A DNA stretch of 64,000 nucleotides from Paramecium pentaurelia (Eukaryota > Ciliophora > Oligohymenophorea > Peniculida > Parameciidae). A model generated the notes under the pieces. That model saw nothing but the letters and a program-made list of their open reading frames with translations. It was not told the DNA's origin and ran no database searches. Shown in pieces: positions 1-12,645 of the stretch. The stretch covers positions 132,748 through 196,747 of the forward strand of contig CAJJDO010000083.1 of assembly GCA_905183005.1 (NCBI GenBank), read 5' to 3'. Each line of letters starts with the position of its first letter. Within the stretch, counting starts at the first letter, position 1. The translations under genes and the position numbers were made by a program.

Positions 1-749
1 TGAATTATTTAGTTTAATAATATTTTTTTACTTTTTATTTTCGATATTATAATTAACTCTGATTTAATATTAAAAATACTTAATTTTTGATAATAATAAA
101 TAAACTTTGAACTAAGTTTCATTTATTTTTTTACTATTTCAATTCTTTAAATCAAAGTAGTCTTTTTAGTAAATAGAAATTCTAATTTATATTCCATTTT
201 TATTGTGAATTAATTATATTCAAAATATAAAATTCATTGATCCAATAAATTAAGAATTCTTTTTTAATAGTACATAGATTATTTTAATAATAAAGTATCT
301 TAATTAAGTCAATATAATAATTGAATTATAATAATTATATATCAAATAATATTGATTTCAAAATATTTAATTGCCATTAAAAGTTTATGATATAAAATAA
401 ATTCATTTGTTCTTAATTTGATAATGATATCCGTATATTTTTTATGCATACTAGCTTATAAATTCATTAGATATATGTAATTTATATCCAGAAAAACCAT
501 CTAAGGTAAGAATTTAACAGTTAAACTTAATTATATCTATACATGGATATAATTTATAGAATTTTTTACTTTTAATATAAATTTACATAATAAATTTGTT
601 GAATTTGAAGAGTTATTAATCGATTGATATGTTATAATAAAAGAAAATCTAAAGTCATCTATGATTATATATATACAAATGATTGAATTAATTATAAGTT
701 ACAGAAAAATAATTATTATTATTATTATTTATTCCATCTCTTAAATTAT
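1..749. other. AT-rich intergenic stretch
   Basis: No open frame longer than a few dozen codons survives under the ciliate code on either strand. There is a short ATT triplet run at about 711-730, just before the first gene. No telomeric CCCCAA/CCCAAA repeat is present at the window edge, so this is an internal cut, not a chromosome end. Confidence 0.6.
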
Positions 750-3357
750 ATGAAAATCAGAAAAAAGGCAAATATGACAAGGTCTCTACCTAAACTTCCA
801 TTTTAAAATAAAGGTCATTTCATTACTCAGAAGAATGAAGAAGAAGAAGAACTTGATTTCAGTTTTGAGTTATCTCCTGAGACTACAAAAAGTACAAAAA
901 AGGAGTTTTATCGATTTCATAAAACAATTGAAAGAATTTAAGAATAAAATCAATTTTATAATAGAAATGATAACTTAATGAGTAGTTTGTCATCTCCATA
1001 AATTCCTCCTGGGAGTTTTGGATTATTTAATCGATAAAAGAATGATGTTTTGCAATTAAAGTATTATTTATCTCTTAATAGCCATATGAAGTATGGAGAT
1101 AAGTACATGGTGATTTTAGCAAAGGGATTATAAAAGTAAAATGACATAAAAGAATTTCATTTAAATGATAATCGAATGACTTAAATGAGTTCATCTGAAA
1201 TTATAAGAAGTACTAGAGGAGCATATAAGTTGAGTTTATCAAAAAATAAGATTGGCAGTGGATGTTTGGAGATTGGAAATTCCTTAGTGAGTAGAGATTG
1301 CAAAATATAATTATTAAATTTAGAAGATAATAAACTAAAAGAAAGTTTAATAATTGAAATTTTAGAAAGGATTGCTGATAATAGATCATTAAAGATTTTG
1401 AATTTGAGTAAGAATAATATATCAAATAATTGTTGTACAGCACTTTGTAATATGATATACAATAATGAAGATATATAGGAATTATATTTGCATTTTAATA
1501 GATTAAATGGAAATGGAGCAATCATGATTTTTAATAGTTTGCAAAAATCTAATTTAAAAGTATTAGATTTATCCTAAAATTCAATAGGGATTGGTTTGGA
1601 TTGGTCAAATAGTTTTAATCAAATGGTGAGCACCAATAAAGAATTAATTCATTTTGATTTGTCTTTCAATAGAATCTCATATAAAATAACATTAAATATA
1701 GCTGAAGGATTGAAAAAAAATAAAACAATTATAGGATTTCATTACACAGGTAATTCTGGTTATGTAGATACAAAAGGATTTTTAATACCTATTGAAACAG
1801 CAGAGATGGAATAGTCTCAACATTAAATTGCTTAAAGAATATAAGGATGTTAATATATTAAATAGAAAAGATTAAGATCATATAGAGATAGTAATATCAA
1901 AGATTGTTGTTGGATTTGTGAAGGTTGGAGATAAGTAGATTTCTAATGGAATCCATAAGATTCTGGTCCAGCAAATGATCCAATGTTCTTGCATTTATCT
2001 TATTTGAATTATGATGATTTATATATGGGAAAGATTGAATAAGGTTTAAGAGTTTAGAGAATGGTTCCTCCTGGTTTATGCTACTATTTTTTTACAAATG
2101 ATGATATTTAATGTGTAGCTTAGGATTAACTTCATAAGAGATGGCCATTGCCATTAAATAAAGTGCGTATTTTAGATAAAAAAGTGGATGTAAAATTGAA
2201 TCAATTAAATTACATAAATGTTTAAGGAACATAAATAATTGATAAATATTATATGCCTATGATAAATGTTTAACCAAGATAAGAAGATTTGATATACATA
2301 CCTGATGTAATTGAAAATAAGAGCATTTGGTCATTTCCAATTTCTTTGTTTAAAGATTGGAAAAAAGATACTGAAGAAATGTTAGATAAATGTTTTTCAA
2401 ATGATTGGAATTTAAGTAGAATTACAAAATTAGTTAAGGATGAAAATGATAGAAATGCATGTTATGAATTTTTGAGATAAAACTATCAATAAATAAAGGA
2501 TACTTATAAGTAATAGATAATTTGACATTAGACATTTTGCATGTTTATCACCAATTGGAGATGTTTGGGCCATTTCTTCATTAATAAACTTACAATTGTT
2601 AAGTTAGATTAAGTTAACAGAGATGAATGAGAAAGGAATAATAAAATAATAGGATATGGAATTAAAATACTTAGCCACCATATCTGGAACAGAGAAAGGA
2701 AATTTTAGAAAACCAGAGAGAGGAATGGTAAGATTTTAATTTTTAGAAATGTGGATAAGAATAGCTGAAGATAAATATATTCGAAATGGGATTGCAAAAT
2801 CTTTTGAAGAAGCTTTAAAATGGTTATGGGAAGATCATTTAAAAGAGGAATTCAATAAATATAATAGTTAGACTTTTAGAGATTCTAGATATTGGAATGA
2901 ACAATGTGATTTATGTATGAAACATTATAAAACTATATTGGATAGTGTTTATATAAGATATAGTGTGAAAAAGGTAAAACCAGGATAGAAACCATTTATG
3001 AGTTTATAAGAATTATAAGATATGTGTTCACATATTGGATTGAATCAATTAGATACATATGGACCTAATACATCATTATTCGCATTCAATAAGGCTATGA
3101 TGACTCAAATAGATGAAGTTAATTCAGATAGAATATTTTAAATGAGTTTTGTAGAGTTTTTAGAAGCTTTTGCTAGAATTGCAGAAGATATTGATAGTAG
3201 ATCTATTGGATTACATCTTAAAATTGAATAGCTTATTTGGAGATGTTACAATTTATTTTCAGATATATATGCTTAACCAAATTAGAGTTACTTTTAAGAT
3301 GAATGGGATTAAATAAATAAATAATAAAGTGATGAAGACATTGATAATTATTATTGA
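750..3357 (+). CDS. leucine-rich repeat protein, 861 aa
   Basis: One intron (2510-2531, 22 nt, containing an in-frame TGA) joins two long frames to TGA at 3355-3357. Residues from about 110 to 330 carry repeated L-x-L-x-x-N segments such as LSKNKIGSG, LNLSKNNIS and LDLSQNSIG, typical of ribonuclease-inhibitor-like LRRs. The remaining 500 residues are Trp-rich (for example DWKKDTEEMLDKCF) and contain no domain I recognise. There is no signal peptide or membrane segment, so the protein is probably cytoplasmic. LRR proteins of this kind act as binding scaffolds. Ciliates have large families of them, and no partner can be named from this sequence. Confidence 0.8.
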
Positions 3358-3533
3358 TAATAATTTTATAAACAATTAATAAATAAAGATAGATATATTA
3401 ATATTCTAATATTATATATTATAAGATTTAGACTATTATACAATATTATAAATTATTTAATTAATTAAAAATTTATATTATATTTCTTTAATAGTATGAA
3501 ATCGGGAATTTCATAATTATTTAATATTATTTT

Positions 3534-4517
3534 ATGCAATCTCAAATTAATAAGACCTAAATTCTAGCAAATGTTAAGAAATGTCATAAGAACATATCTA
3601 AACTTAATGACAAATTGTATATACTTCATACACTTATTAAAAAACATAATTTCAATATTGATAAAAATACAGACATGATCAAATCTAAGGCAAATGAGAA
3701 TCCAGTAGTCATTATAAATGATGAAACAAGTGTAGAAGTGATTATTAATGAAGAAGATCCTAAATAAGAATAACTTATTGATATTAAATAGACTGCTCGC
3801 AAATTAATATCACGATTTTATTATCATATCGAATAAAAGATGAAGTAGAGTTCTATCAATTAAATTGAAGCATTAAAATAATTGTGTGATAAAGAATACT
3901 AAAATGATCTATTTGATAAGCTTCATAAAGGATTTTTTAAGTTATATTTTTAATAAGATTTAAAATGTAAGGAATGTCAACAAATCATAAAAGATTAATA
4001 ACATTGTCTTAATCATATTAGAAATGAACATTTAACTGATCTAGAAATTTATATCTGTATTAAATGTAAATTGTCTTTCTCTAAAGGAGACAAATTAGAA
4101 AAACATATATTATAAGCACATAATAATTATGGATAATTGACACAAAAAGAATCTAAAGTTGATGACTAACAATTATAAATCAAAACATCAAGTAAAATAA
4201 ATAATTTATATTAAAATTTTCATCAGAAATTAGATTTAAATAAGATTGTAGAAAATATATAACCCAAATCCACCCATAAGAAAATATCTATGCCCTAATC
4301 AACTATAAATAACAATTAAATATCATCTTCAGATGAAGTAAAAGAAAGTGGATCTGTATTTAATTAGATTTATATTCCTGTGGAATTAAATGGTCTGAAT
4401 GCAGAAAAGAATGAGGAAGAAAAAAAAGAGTTCCACTCTTATACTACCAAAAGACCTACCAAACTTAAAATTAATTTCATATAAGTATAAAAAAATGATA
4501 ATACATTAAATAAGTGA
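3534..4517 (+). CDS. protein with two C2H2 zinc fingers, 327 aa
   Basis: Intronless frame from ATG 3534 to TGA 4515-4517. An ATG at 3496 is in another frame. Two fingers lie in mid-protein. The first starts at about residue 145 (CKECQQ...HIRNEH) and the second at about 175 (CIKCKLSFSK...HILQAH), both with C-x2-C and H-x4-H spacing. The first half is lysine-rich and may be coiled; the last 100 residues are Ser/Thr/Lys-rich. Paired C2H2 fingers usually bind nucleic acid, so a nuclear role is an inference. No other domain is seen. Confidence 0.75.
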
Positions 4518-4540
4518 ATTCATTATTTATTTTAAAATGA

Positions 4541-4750
4541 TTAAAGGAGTTTTAATTAAATCTCATTGAATTTTTAAGTGAATATTTGAACTGTTCTACT
4601 ATTAAATATAATAACAAAAAACAAGAATCTTAAATTAAGCAATTAAGAAAATTGCATAATTTGAAAATGTTAGAATTCTATAAAGAAGCATTAAAAGATT
4701 TCTTAAGGGTATTATTTTAATATCAAATAACTTATTTTATATTTTATTGA
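4541..4750 (+). pseudogene. start-less open frame, possible gene remnant
   Basis: A 70-codon frame between two TGAs has protein-like composition (IEFLSEYLNCSTIKYN, then a Lys-rich helix). It weakly recalls the LisH-type N-terminus of FOP/FOR20 centrosomal proteins. It has no ATG in frame. The only nearby ATG (4537) is in another frame, and no GT...AG intron joins them cleanly. It may be a decayed fragment or chance. The rest of 4518-5001 shows no other coding signal. Confidence 0.2.
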
Positions 4751-5001
4751 TGATATAAAATTATTAAGTGAAAATTAAGTGGATTCATATTATTTTTATA
4801 ATTTTAGAGATAATACAACTATTAATTTAATTATATTTAGTATATATAAAATTAGTATTAAATATACTTAGTAATTAGTTTTTTAGAGTATATATATAAA
4901 TATGATAATGTTAACTATGATTTTTCTAAATAAGAATTAAAGAAAATTAGTTTATATAAATAGTTTATATTTATTAAATAACTTATTTAGAAGAATCTGC
5001 G

Positions 5002-5694
5002 ATGAATAAGGACGATATCATTGCATTTTATGGAAAAAGAGAAGTGAAAGAGACATATAACTATGATATTTTGGCAGATGATAGAGTTTCTTTATTTTCT
5101 TCAATGAGAGAAACAAAGAATGAAAATTAAAAGACTTTAATTTTGAGTAATTAACCAACAATATATTGCTGTCTGAGTATATGTAGTTTTTTGATTGCTC
5201 TATCAAATTTGCCAGAAGAGGATAGGATTTATTTTTTTTATGATGATCCATTATCATACAATGTTGGGTTAGTTGTAAGTTATTAATTTAAGTAAGAGGT
5301 TTGTATGTGTTGTCTATGTATATTGGGTATAGTAATTTCAGAAATTATAAAGAAATCATTTACAAATAAACAAATAGGAACTTTGCCGTTTTTGACAAAG
5401 AAACAACATAAAATGAATTTTAATCCCACCATCTGTCTCGCAGGATAGGTTGCTCATTTACTATTACTTATTGAAATAATTCTTTAGGCGATGCCAACTT
5501 AATTATTTTAGCATGAAACATTAGTGGATTTATCATTTTTACTAAATATGGTTTATTTTGCATATGCAAATAGTTTTTTAGAGAAGAAGAAGGCTGCATA
5601 GATGCATTATATACCATTTATTTTTTATATTTGTGTCACTCTTGCATGTAATGATTTATATAATTTAGAGTGCTATGCTAAAACAATTCCATGA
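5002..5694 (+). CDS. small multi-pass membrane protein, 230 aa
   Basis: ATG at 5002 to TGA 5692-5694. After a hydrophilic N-terminus of about 55 residues come four or five hydrophobic stretches (around IYCCLSICSFLIALS, CLCILGIVISEII, VAHLLLLIEIIL, LNMVYFAYA and FYICVTLAC). An 18-nt GTA...AAG segment at 5275-5292 could be a minimal intron. It is a multiple of three and keeps the frame, so both readings are possible. No family is recognised. Confidence 0.6.
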
Positions 5695-5866
5695 AGTTAT
5701 AATATACACATATATGGAAAGTGTAGACAGAGAGAGTTATATTAACATATATGGGAATAATGTTATAAGGAATATAATTTTAGTTGTTTAGACCAGCTAT
5801 ATAGGAGATGGAGAGAAATCAAAATATCTTGGCAGAAGTTCTTTGATTGCTTTATTAAATATAAAA

Positions 5867-5890
5867 TCAATCTTAAAAAGGTTGAATGTC

Positions 5891-5927
<37 letters not shown>

Positions 5928-8208
5928 GGTTTTATCTTTTGCATCAATGAACGCATAAAGTTTTTTTGAGGGGAGGGTGGTTCTGGAGTAGCAATATACG
6001 ATAATTTATAATTTGGAGATACAGGAATAGGTTTTATTATTAATGGACTTTGACATTCGAAATTCTTAGGTATATGTAAAGGTTGAGCATTAGATATTGA
6101 TTTTACAATATCTCTGAATCCATTCAAAAATCTTTCATTATAATACTCAACGATTCTAGTGAAGACTTGCTTTTATTAAGAGTAATATTAAGTATATAGC
6201 TATTATAATGTGTTATATATAGTTACTTTATTAAAAGAATTAAAGGAAGGACTTTGTTTATGATGTTTTTATATCACATAAAATGTGCAAACTATCACTG
6301 TATCAAAAATCACATCCTTAAGTACTTCTAATTTTGGATTCTTCATAAACTCACATATTGCTGAATAAGCAAAATCATGAATATCTAATTAAAGTATTTT
6401 ACAAAGTTCTTTAACTCTCAAGGCTAAATGATTTTAAAATCTTCTCACTAATTCTTAATCAAAGTATTTTGGGGAATCTACATAACATAAAACTAAATTA
6501 AATACTATCTTTAAATATTTCAACTAATTTCTCAGCATCTGTTTACCACATTAAATTGAATAAGATATGTTTTTCTAATTCAAAGAGTTACGAAGTTATA
6601 GTAGAAGGCATTTATCGATTGAAATGAGCAAAATTGGCTATTACTCTAAATAAATCTAAGGGACTTATTTCAAAGATTGTGCATAATTATTTCATATTTT
6701 ACAATAAATTAGGTTTTTAGATTACAATTTAATAAGTGTATAAAGACAAACCTAGAATTGAATATTAAAATCTATCATTTTTAAGAAGTTTTAAATCAAA
6801 TTAACCATCATTTTATTTAATTAATGAGTCAATAACAGCTAAACATAATGTTAATATAGTTTATTCTTATTCAATTTGTTTTGAACATTTTGAATCTTCT
6901 GTAATTTCAAAGTATTTTCTTAATTTAATAGTTGCTTAAGTATAAAATTCTTATTCATCATCATCATCAAAACATTTATATGTTTATATAGTAATTTTCT
7001 TCATCCATTAATGTAATTCCATACATTTACTTATAGGAGTTTGAGGAATTGCATTTTTCTTAATATCAAAATATGTTTTTTCTTGAGTATTAGAGAATTT
7101 ATTATCTTTTAATGGTGTTTACATAAAAGGAGGATCACTTTTTATTTTAGTTTTCTTTTACAAAGTTTCAAATTCTGAATAATCTGTTTATTTGTTAATA
7201 TCCTTTTTAGGAGTAAATACAATTCTTTGTCTTAAAAAACATTCTTCATCTAAATCTGAATGTTTTCTAGTCTTTTCATAATATTTATGTAATCTTTTAT
7301 AAGTCTAAATAATTGTTTTTTCTTCAAATAAAATAGGTACTTAATTTTCTTGAAATTCTTATTATAAATCTATAATCTTGGCTTTATGTTGCATTACATT
7401 TACAATTTGATTTATGCATGTATAACATAAATTCTAATAATATTATAATTCTTCATCACATTCATTTAATTCATTACAAAAAAATGACAACATTTTTTAT
7501 GAAAGATCTACTACATTTTATGTGAATGTATTTGGTAAATTTTAAAATACAATAGATAAAGATCCAACAAGAATCAAAATAACTTTACTATTTGGATCAT
7601 AGATTTTATGTTGATTTTTATCTAACTACTCTTCATATTGTACAATTTATTATCTAACCATCATACACAGAATCCATGCTACTTTCTTTAATTCCTATAT
7701 ATAAGGATCATTATCATCCTCTTTTTTGAATTATGGAGTTTAACTTGGATTTTAAACTGGTCTAATAAATACTTAATTTATTGTATATACTGAATAAGGC
7801 TAAAACATTTGTCAAATTTTTTGTATAATCTAAAACTGAAATTTGCTTATCTGACAATATTATCAAATTCAATTGAATGATACTTCAGAAGAGCAGGAAG
7901 ATCTTACAAAATCAATAAGAACTATTCAATATCAGTTTATGGATCCAAATTGCGGATTATCTACAATCCTATTATTATTATACTTATGTAAGTGTAATTC
8001 CATTTCCTTATTTTGTTTTTCCATCTATTTATTATATTTGACAGCTTTGACTGCACAAATAAACAACAGCTGGAACGTAAATCTTAATACTTTCTAATAA
8101 TATATATACTTTTTCATCTTATTCTGAAAATTATTGCATAGCTGTTTTAACATTATCTAAAGTTTCTTGATCCAAATTTAGTTAATTAGAAAATTCTTCT
8201 ATATACAT
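5867..8208 (-). CDS. retinoblastoma-like pocket protein, 744 aa
   Basis: Five exons; introns at 7961-7983, 7762-7790, 6478-6505 and 6200-6226 (the last is a 27-nt in-frame call based on its GTA...TAG ends). The N-terminal part resembles the RB N-domain, with a conserved LYKKFDKCFSLIQ-type segment. Pocket A begins near residue 373 at a TPISK motif. Pocket B includes LALRVKELCKIL and a DTVIVCTFYVIQK segment. It is followed by VEYYNERFLNGFRDIV and a Pro-rich region, as in RB and p107. Pocket proteins bind E2F/DP and LxCxE partners and repress S-phase genes in the nucleus. The C-terminus ends in 12 glutamines, all TAA codons. The start lies 37 bp from the divergent TBC gene, so the promoter is probably shared. 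Confidence 0.85.
5891..5926. repeat. (TTA)12 microsatellite coding polyQ
   Basis: Twelve perfect TTA units on the + strand read as twelve TAA (Gln) codons on the - strand, in frame with the pocket protein. Seven residues and the stop follow. In the standard code this would look like a run of stop codons after the gene. Confidence 0.9.
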
Positions 8209-8245
8209 TCTTCCCGGGTATTTTTAATATATTTATTAACTATTA

Positions 8246-10096
8246 ATGAATATTTTTGAAAAATCAAAATGTTGTGTATGCTAAAAGGTTCTTCAAATAT
8301 TGTAATTAAGTAAAATCATAATTTTAGGCTTATGCGTTTCTTTAGCAAATGTAAAAGGTGTCATTAAGATGTTTGTCTCTCTTGTAGTAGCAATCGAATA
8401 AAGGTAATTCAATATTATTTACAAAGTTATATTCTATACCAAATGAAATGGTGAAAGAGTTAGATAAACCATAAAGAGTTTGTGATAATTGTTACAGAGA
8501 TTATCTATATTATCAGGATTTAATTAACTAATACAAATTATAATGGAATACTAGATCACTTCTCATGAACAAATTATTGGGTAATAAAAAAGGAAAAATT
8601 AAAATATAATAACCTCTTGAGTTTTATGAAAAACAAAATATTGAAAAAGATATACTTACTGGAAGATCAGATTCTCATCTATTAAATTATAGCATAAGAG
8701 AATTTGTAACACAATGTTAATAAGGATTAGAACAATAATAAATTAGAAATTCAATTATTCGTGTTTTAGAATTATTTGTAGCTCATAATCCAACTATTGG
8801 ATATTGTTAAGGAATGAATTACATTGCAATTATTTGTTTATGTATAGCAGATGAAGAAGGAGCCTTTTTTCTAATGAATCATCTATTTAATGTGATTATA
8901 CCTCCAAGATTCTTCTCAAATTCATCAGGAGCATCTTTAATTGGTTATTAAGCTGAAATTAATTTTCTTAAAGAAATGATAAGTGTTAATGATTTTTAAA
9001 ATAAAGAAATCTTAATCCAATTTATTGAACTTTAAGGACCATAATTATTATTAACTTTAATGATATAAGTGCTTAATATAAGTTCATTATTAGTCACTTG
9101 GATTCAAATGTTCAAAATTAAATCCTTTGTTCCTATTGACAAGGTTCTACTGTACACATTAAATATAACTACAAGAGATATTGATTTCATGCAGCCTAAA
9201 ATTTTGAATAATATAGGAAAATGTATTTATATGTTCCTATTAAATACAAGTTGTTCATTATGCCAATTTAATTGAACTATTTCAAAAGGATGAAATATAC
9301 TTTACAAAATTTGAAAGAACTTTATATATTGAATAATATTACTCAAAAACAAGTAGATCATGGGTGTAAAATGATCCTATTATCTTAAATAAATTAAAAA
9401 AAATCTCAAATCTTGATATAGATGAGATTACAACATTATAAACACAGTTCAAAAAGTATTGTTTAGAGAAAAGAACTATTTCAATAGATTAATAATAAAG
9501 ATAAAGTTTGAAATAATTAGCATAATTAACTGATTCATCTGATGAAGATGCAGATGATTAATATAGAGAGATTTTAATAATATAATCATTTAAACTCTAA
9601 AAATATGGAATCAATATAGATACATTTCTTTATTTTATGGTAATATCATCAGTTATCTATATATAAATAGGAGATATTTTTACGAAAAGAGTGCTAACAT
9701 TATTCTTTAGATTAAGAAAAATTGTAGTTAATTTTTAACTTATTTGATGAAAATAAATCAGAACTCTTAGATTTTAGAGAATTTCTAATCTGTTTAACCA
9801 TTTTATTAAGAGGATCTTTTGCCGATAAATTTAAGATGCTTTTCACTGCTCATACATAAAATATCTTAAAATTTTAAGATTTTGAAACACTATTATCTTT
9901 ACTTATACCCTAAGATATATAATAAACAATAGAGTATAAGGAATTTTTATAGAGAATAGTTCAGCCTTATTTCACTTACTTTGATATGTTGAAAGTATTA
10001 AAAGATCCCTTGATTGTTCAGATAGAAATATAGAATGAGAAAAATAAACATAAGATTAAGAAATTAAATTCATATATAGGTATTATAGATTAATGA
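8246..10096 (+). CDS. FYVE-like zinc finger / TBC (Rab-GAP) / EF-hand protein, 580 aa
   Basis: Introns at 8302-8327, 8404-8426, 9223-9250 and 9640-9670. The N-terminus has four Cys pairs (CCVC, CKRC, CLSC, CDNC) spaced as in FYVE fingers, but the RRHHCR core is not conserved. A TBC domain follows, with IGYCQGMNYIA (Gln finger near residue 172) and a later TWIQMF...VPIDKVL segment. An EF-hand-like loop, FDENKSELLDFREFL, lies near residue 465. TBC domains accelerate GTP hydrolysis by Rab proteins on endomembranes; FYVE fingers bind PI3P; EF hands bind calcium. The usual I-x-x-D-x-x-R arginine-finger motif reads IEKDILT here. A further 24-nt intron around 9151-9176 cannot be excluded. Confidence 0.85.
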
Positions 10097-10101
10097 GATT
10101 A

Positions 10102-10812
10102 TCATTTATTTTATTATTATATTATTCTTTCACGACATTATTTAGGTATATCAACATCGCTAAAAGTAATTTCTCTCTTCTCTTCTAAAGGACTTTTATC
10201 TGAAAATTTTTGCAATTCTTCCAAAAATGCTAATGGATCATCATTTTCTAAATTATTATCTTTTGTATTTTCATTTGAAGATTTTAAAGCATCAATTACT
10301 TCTATTTTATCCTTTAAATTAGCATATATTCTTGTAACTAAATTTCCTGGATCATTTTATTAAGCAAGTTCATTATCCTCATCATTGTCTTAATAAGATT
10401 GAATTTTTAAATTAAGTTATGTTGCAACACTTTTAGCAGTGCATTTCTTTTAATGATTTTCTAATTAATCTAAAACATCTTTCCATTTACAACCATACTT
10501 TCTATTTAAACAATAAACATCCAATTCACTTATAATTCCTGCAGCAATACGATCAGCTTAAATATAATATAATAATAAATACTTTAAAAATGCTTTTATT
10601 ATGTATCAGCTCTACATTCAGGACAATTAGGATGATTATTTAACCATTCAATAATGCATGTTTTACAAAAAGTATGACTTCATTTAAATAAATCAATACC
10701 CACATTTTAATCTAGTTGGTTCATCATAAACAGCAGCACAAATAATACACTTTAAATATTTTGATATCGATTGTTCATTGACGAAATTTCGCTCCAATTT
10801 TTTTCTTTACAT
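10102..10812 (-). CDS. RING finger protein with TRAF-type zinc finger, 220 aa
   Basis: Introns at 10678-10699 and 10557-10582. The N-terminal C3HC4 RING reads CIIC...CGHTFCKTC...CPEC (residues about 22-62). It is followed by a TRAF-like Cys/His element, NRKYGCKWKDV...ENHQKKC. The C-terminal half is acidic and low in complexity. RING proteins of this layout are E3 ubiquitin ligases; the TRAF-type finger usually mediates substrate or partner binding. The stop is 5 bp from the stop of the convergent TBC gene. Confidence 0.8.
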
Positions 10813-11153
10813 TATTTAATATTTAATATTAATAATAAATATATATATATATAAATTCTATTATATTATCTTAAATGACATTTAATATATAATAGAATTA
10901 TTAAAGATCATACCTTATAAACTATATTGTTGTTTATTTCAATAATAATAATGATATCATTATCATTTTATTAATTTTATAAATAGAACTCAAAATTATT
11001 AAATATATTTATATACAAAAATCTTTATATTTATCAATAACTATAATTAAGTATTTTATTATTCTTATATCATTTTTATTAGATATGTATATATAAAATG
11101 TTTAATATTACTTGAGAATTAAATTTTTATTTATAATTAAAATAAATTTTAAT
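10813..11153. other. AT-rich divergent intergenic region
   Basis: About 340 bp between the starts of the RING gene (-) and the coiled-coil gene (+). It is mostly A/T with TA-rich runs near 10838-10850. It must contain promoters for both genes. No specific motif is recognised. Confidence 0.5.
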
Positions 11154-12574
11154 ATGTCTGAAATTGAGCAGTTAACTTAATAGAAGTAAGAGATTGAGAA
11201 AAATCAAGCTATTTTAAATTAATGGATTTAATTAAAGAAAAATTTATCATCTAAATTCAAAAATGCTGCAGAAGCTTTTAAATCATTATGCAAGGAAGGG
11301 TAGGATGTTTTAGCCATTGAAGATTTTGGAGATTATGCTAAAGGATTGGATTTGTAAGATTATTGAACTATATTTAAATAGAACTTAAGTATTTAAAGAT
11401 ACTACATTGAATGAAGAAAACTTTTCTAAAGCTTGGGAATAATGGGAATACAAATAAAAATAAAATGATCATAAATTATAAATCATTAATGAGAAACTTT
11501 AATTGTTGACTATGTTGGATAATGGAGAGATGCCAAAAGAAGGTTTAAGAGGATTAGATGCAGCACCAAATAAAAGAGTATAGGCAATAGCAAATAATTG
11601 TGAAACATTAGAAAAATTATAAGAGAAATTAGATAATTTAGTAAATGAAGGATAAAAGTAAAAAGAAAAATAAGATGTTGTTCAAAATGAATAAGATTTG
11701 TTTGCACAATTTCTAGCTAAGAAATCTGAAATCAAATCATCAGAACTTTAAGTTAATAAATTACAATAAAAAAATAATGAAGAAGAAGAAGGTACTAATC
11801 AATCTAAAGCTAAACGAAGTTATATTGATTCAACTCCAGCATATTCTAGAAATAAGGCTGCTTTTGGAAGTAGTGGTAATTTACTTCAAAGTAGTCTTTA
11901 AAATAAAGGTTAATTAGGAAATAGTCAAATATCCCTTAAATCTTCTTTTATAATTGAATCTTAGATATAAATATCTCCTCAAAAGGCAGCTTAAAACTTT
12001 AAAAATTATGTTCCTAATCCTTAATAATAATTAAAATCACCATATGAAGAAAGGTAGATAATAGAAGAAAGAAAGTCTTAAAAAGCTAACAGAATGAAAG
12101 GTGATCTTCAATCCTACATATCAGATCTATTTTAAAATGAAAGAGAATAAAGATAGTAAATAAGAACATTTGATAAACCAAATTCACAAGGTTTAGCTGG
12201 TTTCGTTACATCTAAGAGATTATATCAGAATGCATCAAATAAATAATCATTTGTGGATACTGATTCCTAGAATGTATCAAAGAGAGTGTAAACTATTAGG
12301 TATTATTGAAAAGTATAATAGATATAAATTGGATGACTTTTAATCATAAAAATTAGCCTAATATAGTTATGTTCCAAGAACAGTGCCAGACTGGACTCCT
12401 GATAGACAAGTGAGATTATCAAATCCAAAACCAAAATAGAATAGTGGGAAATAAACTAGTCCTAAATATACTCCTGGAAATACTCATAGATTAAATTTAA
12501 ATTATTTGAAACAAGAAAAGGAAAAAGATTCACATGAATAAAAATAGGAGGAATAGCCATCAGCTAATTGTTGA
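11154..12574 (+). CDS. Gln/Lys-rich coiled-coil protein, 456 aa, unknown
   Basis: Introns at 11354-11381 and 12300-12321, both with in-frame TGA. The first 200 residues are helical and charged (MSEIEQLTQQKQEIEKN, then KAWEQWEYKQKQND), consistent with a coiled coil. The middle is Ser/Asn-rich. The C-terminus has a VPRTVPDWTPD segment and a basic stretch. There is no signal peptide or membrane segment. No family is recognised; it could be a cytoskeletal or ciliary component, but nothing in the sequence proves it. Confidence 0.65.
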
Positions 12575-12645
12575 TTTATTATATATTAATAATATATATA
12601 AATATTGATTTCTTAGTTGATAATCTTATATATTATATAAATAGT

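Noticed and set aside
1..60. A telomere at the left edge
   Set aside because: No CCCCAA or CCCAAA repeats are present.
5275..5292. An 18-nt intron in the small membrane protein gene
   Set aside because: It has GTA...AAG ends but keeps the frame and contains no stop; without transcript data either reading is possible, so I left it unspliced.
5891..5926. The TTA repeat as a non-coding microsatellite between genes
   Set aside because: On the - strand it is in frame with the pocket protein and the frame ends at TGA 5867-5869, so it is coding polyQ.
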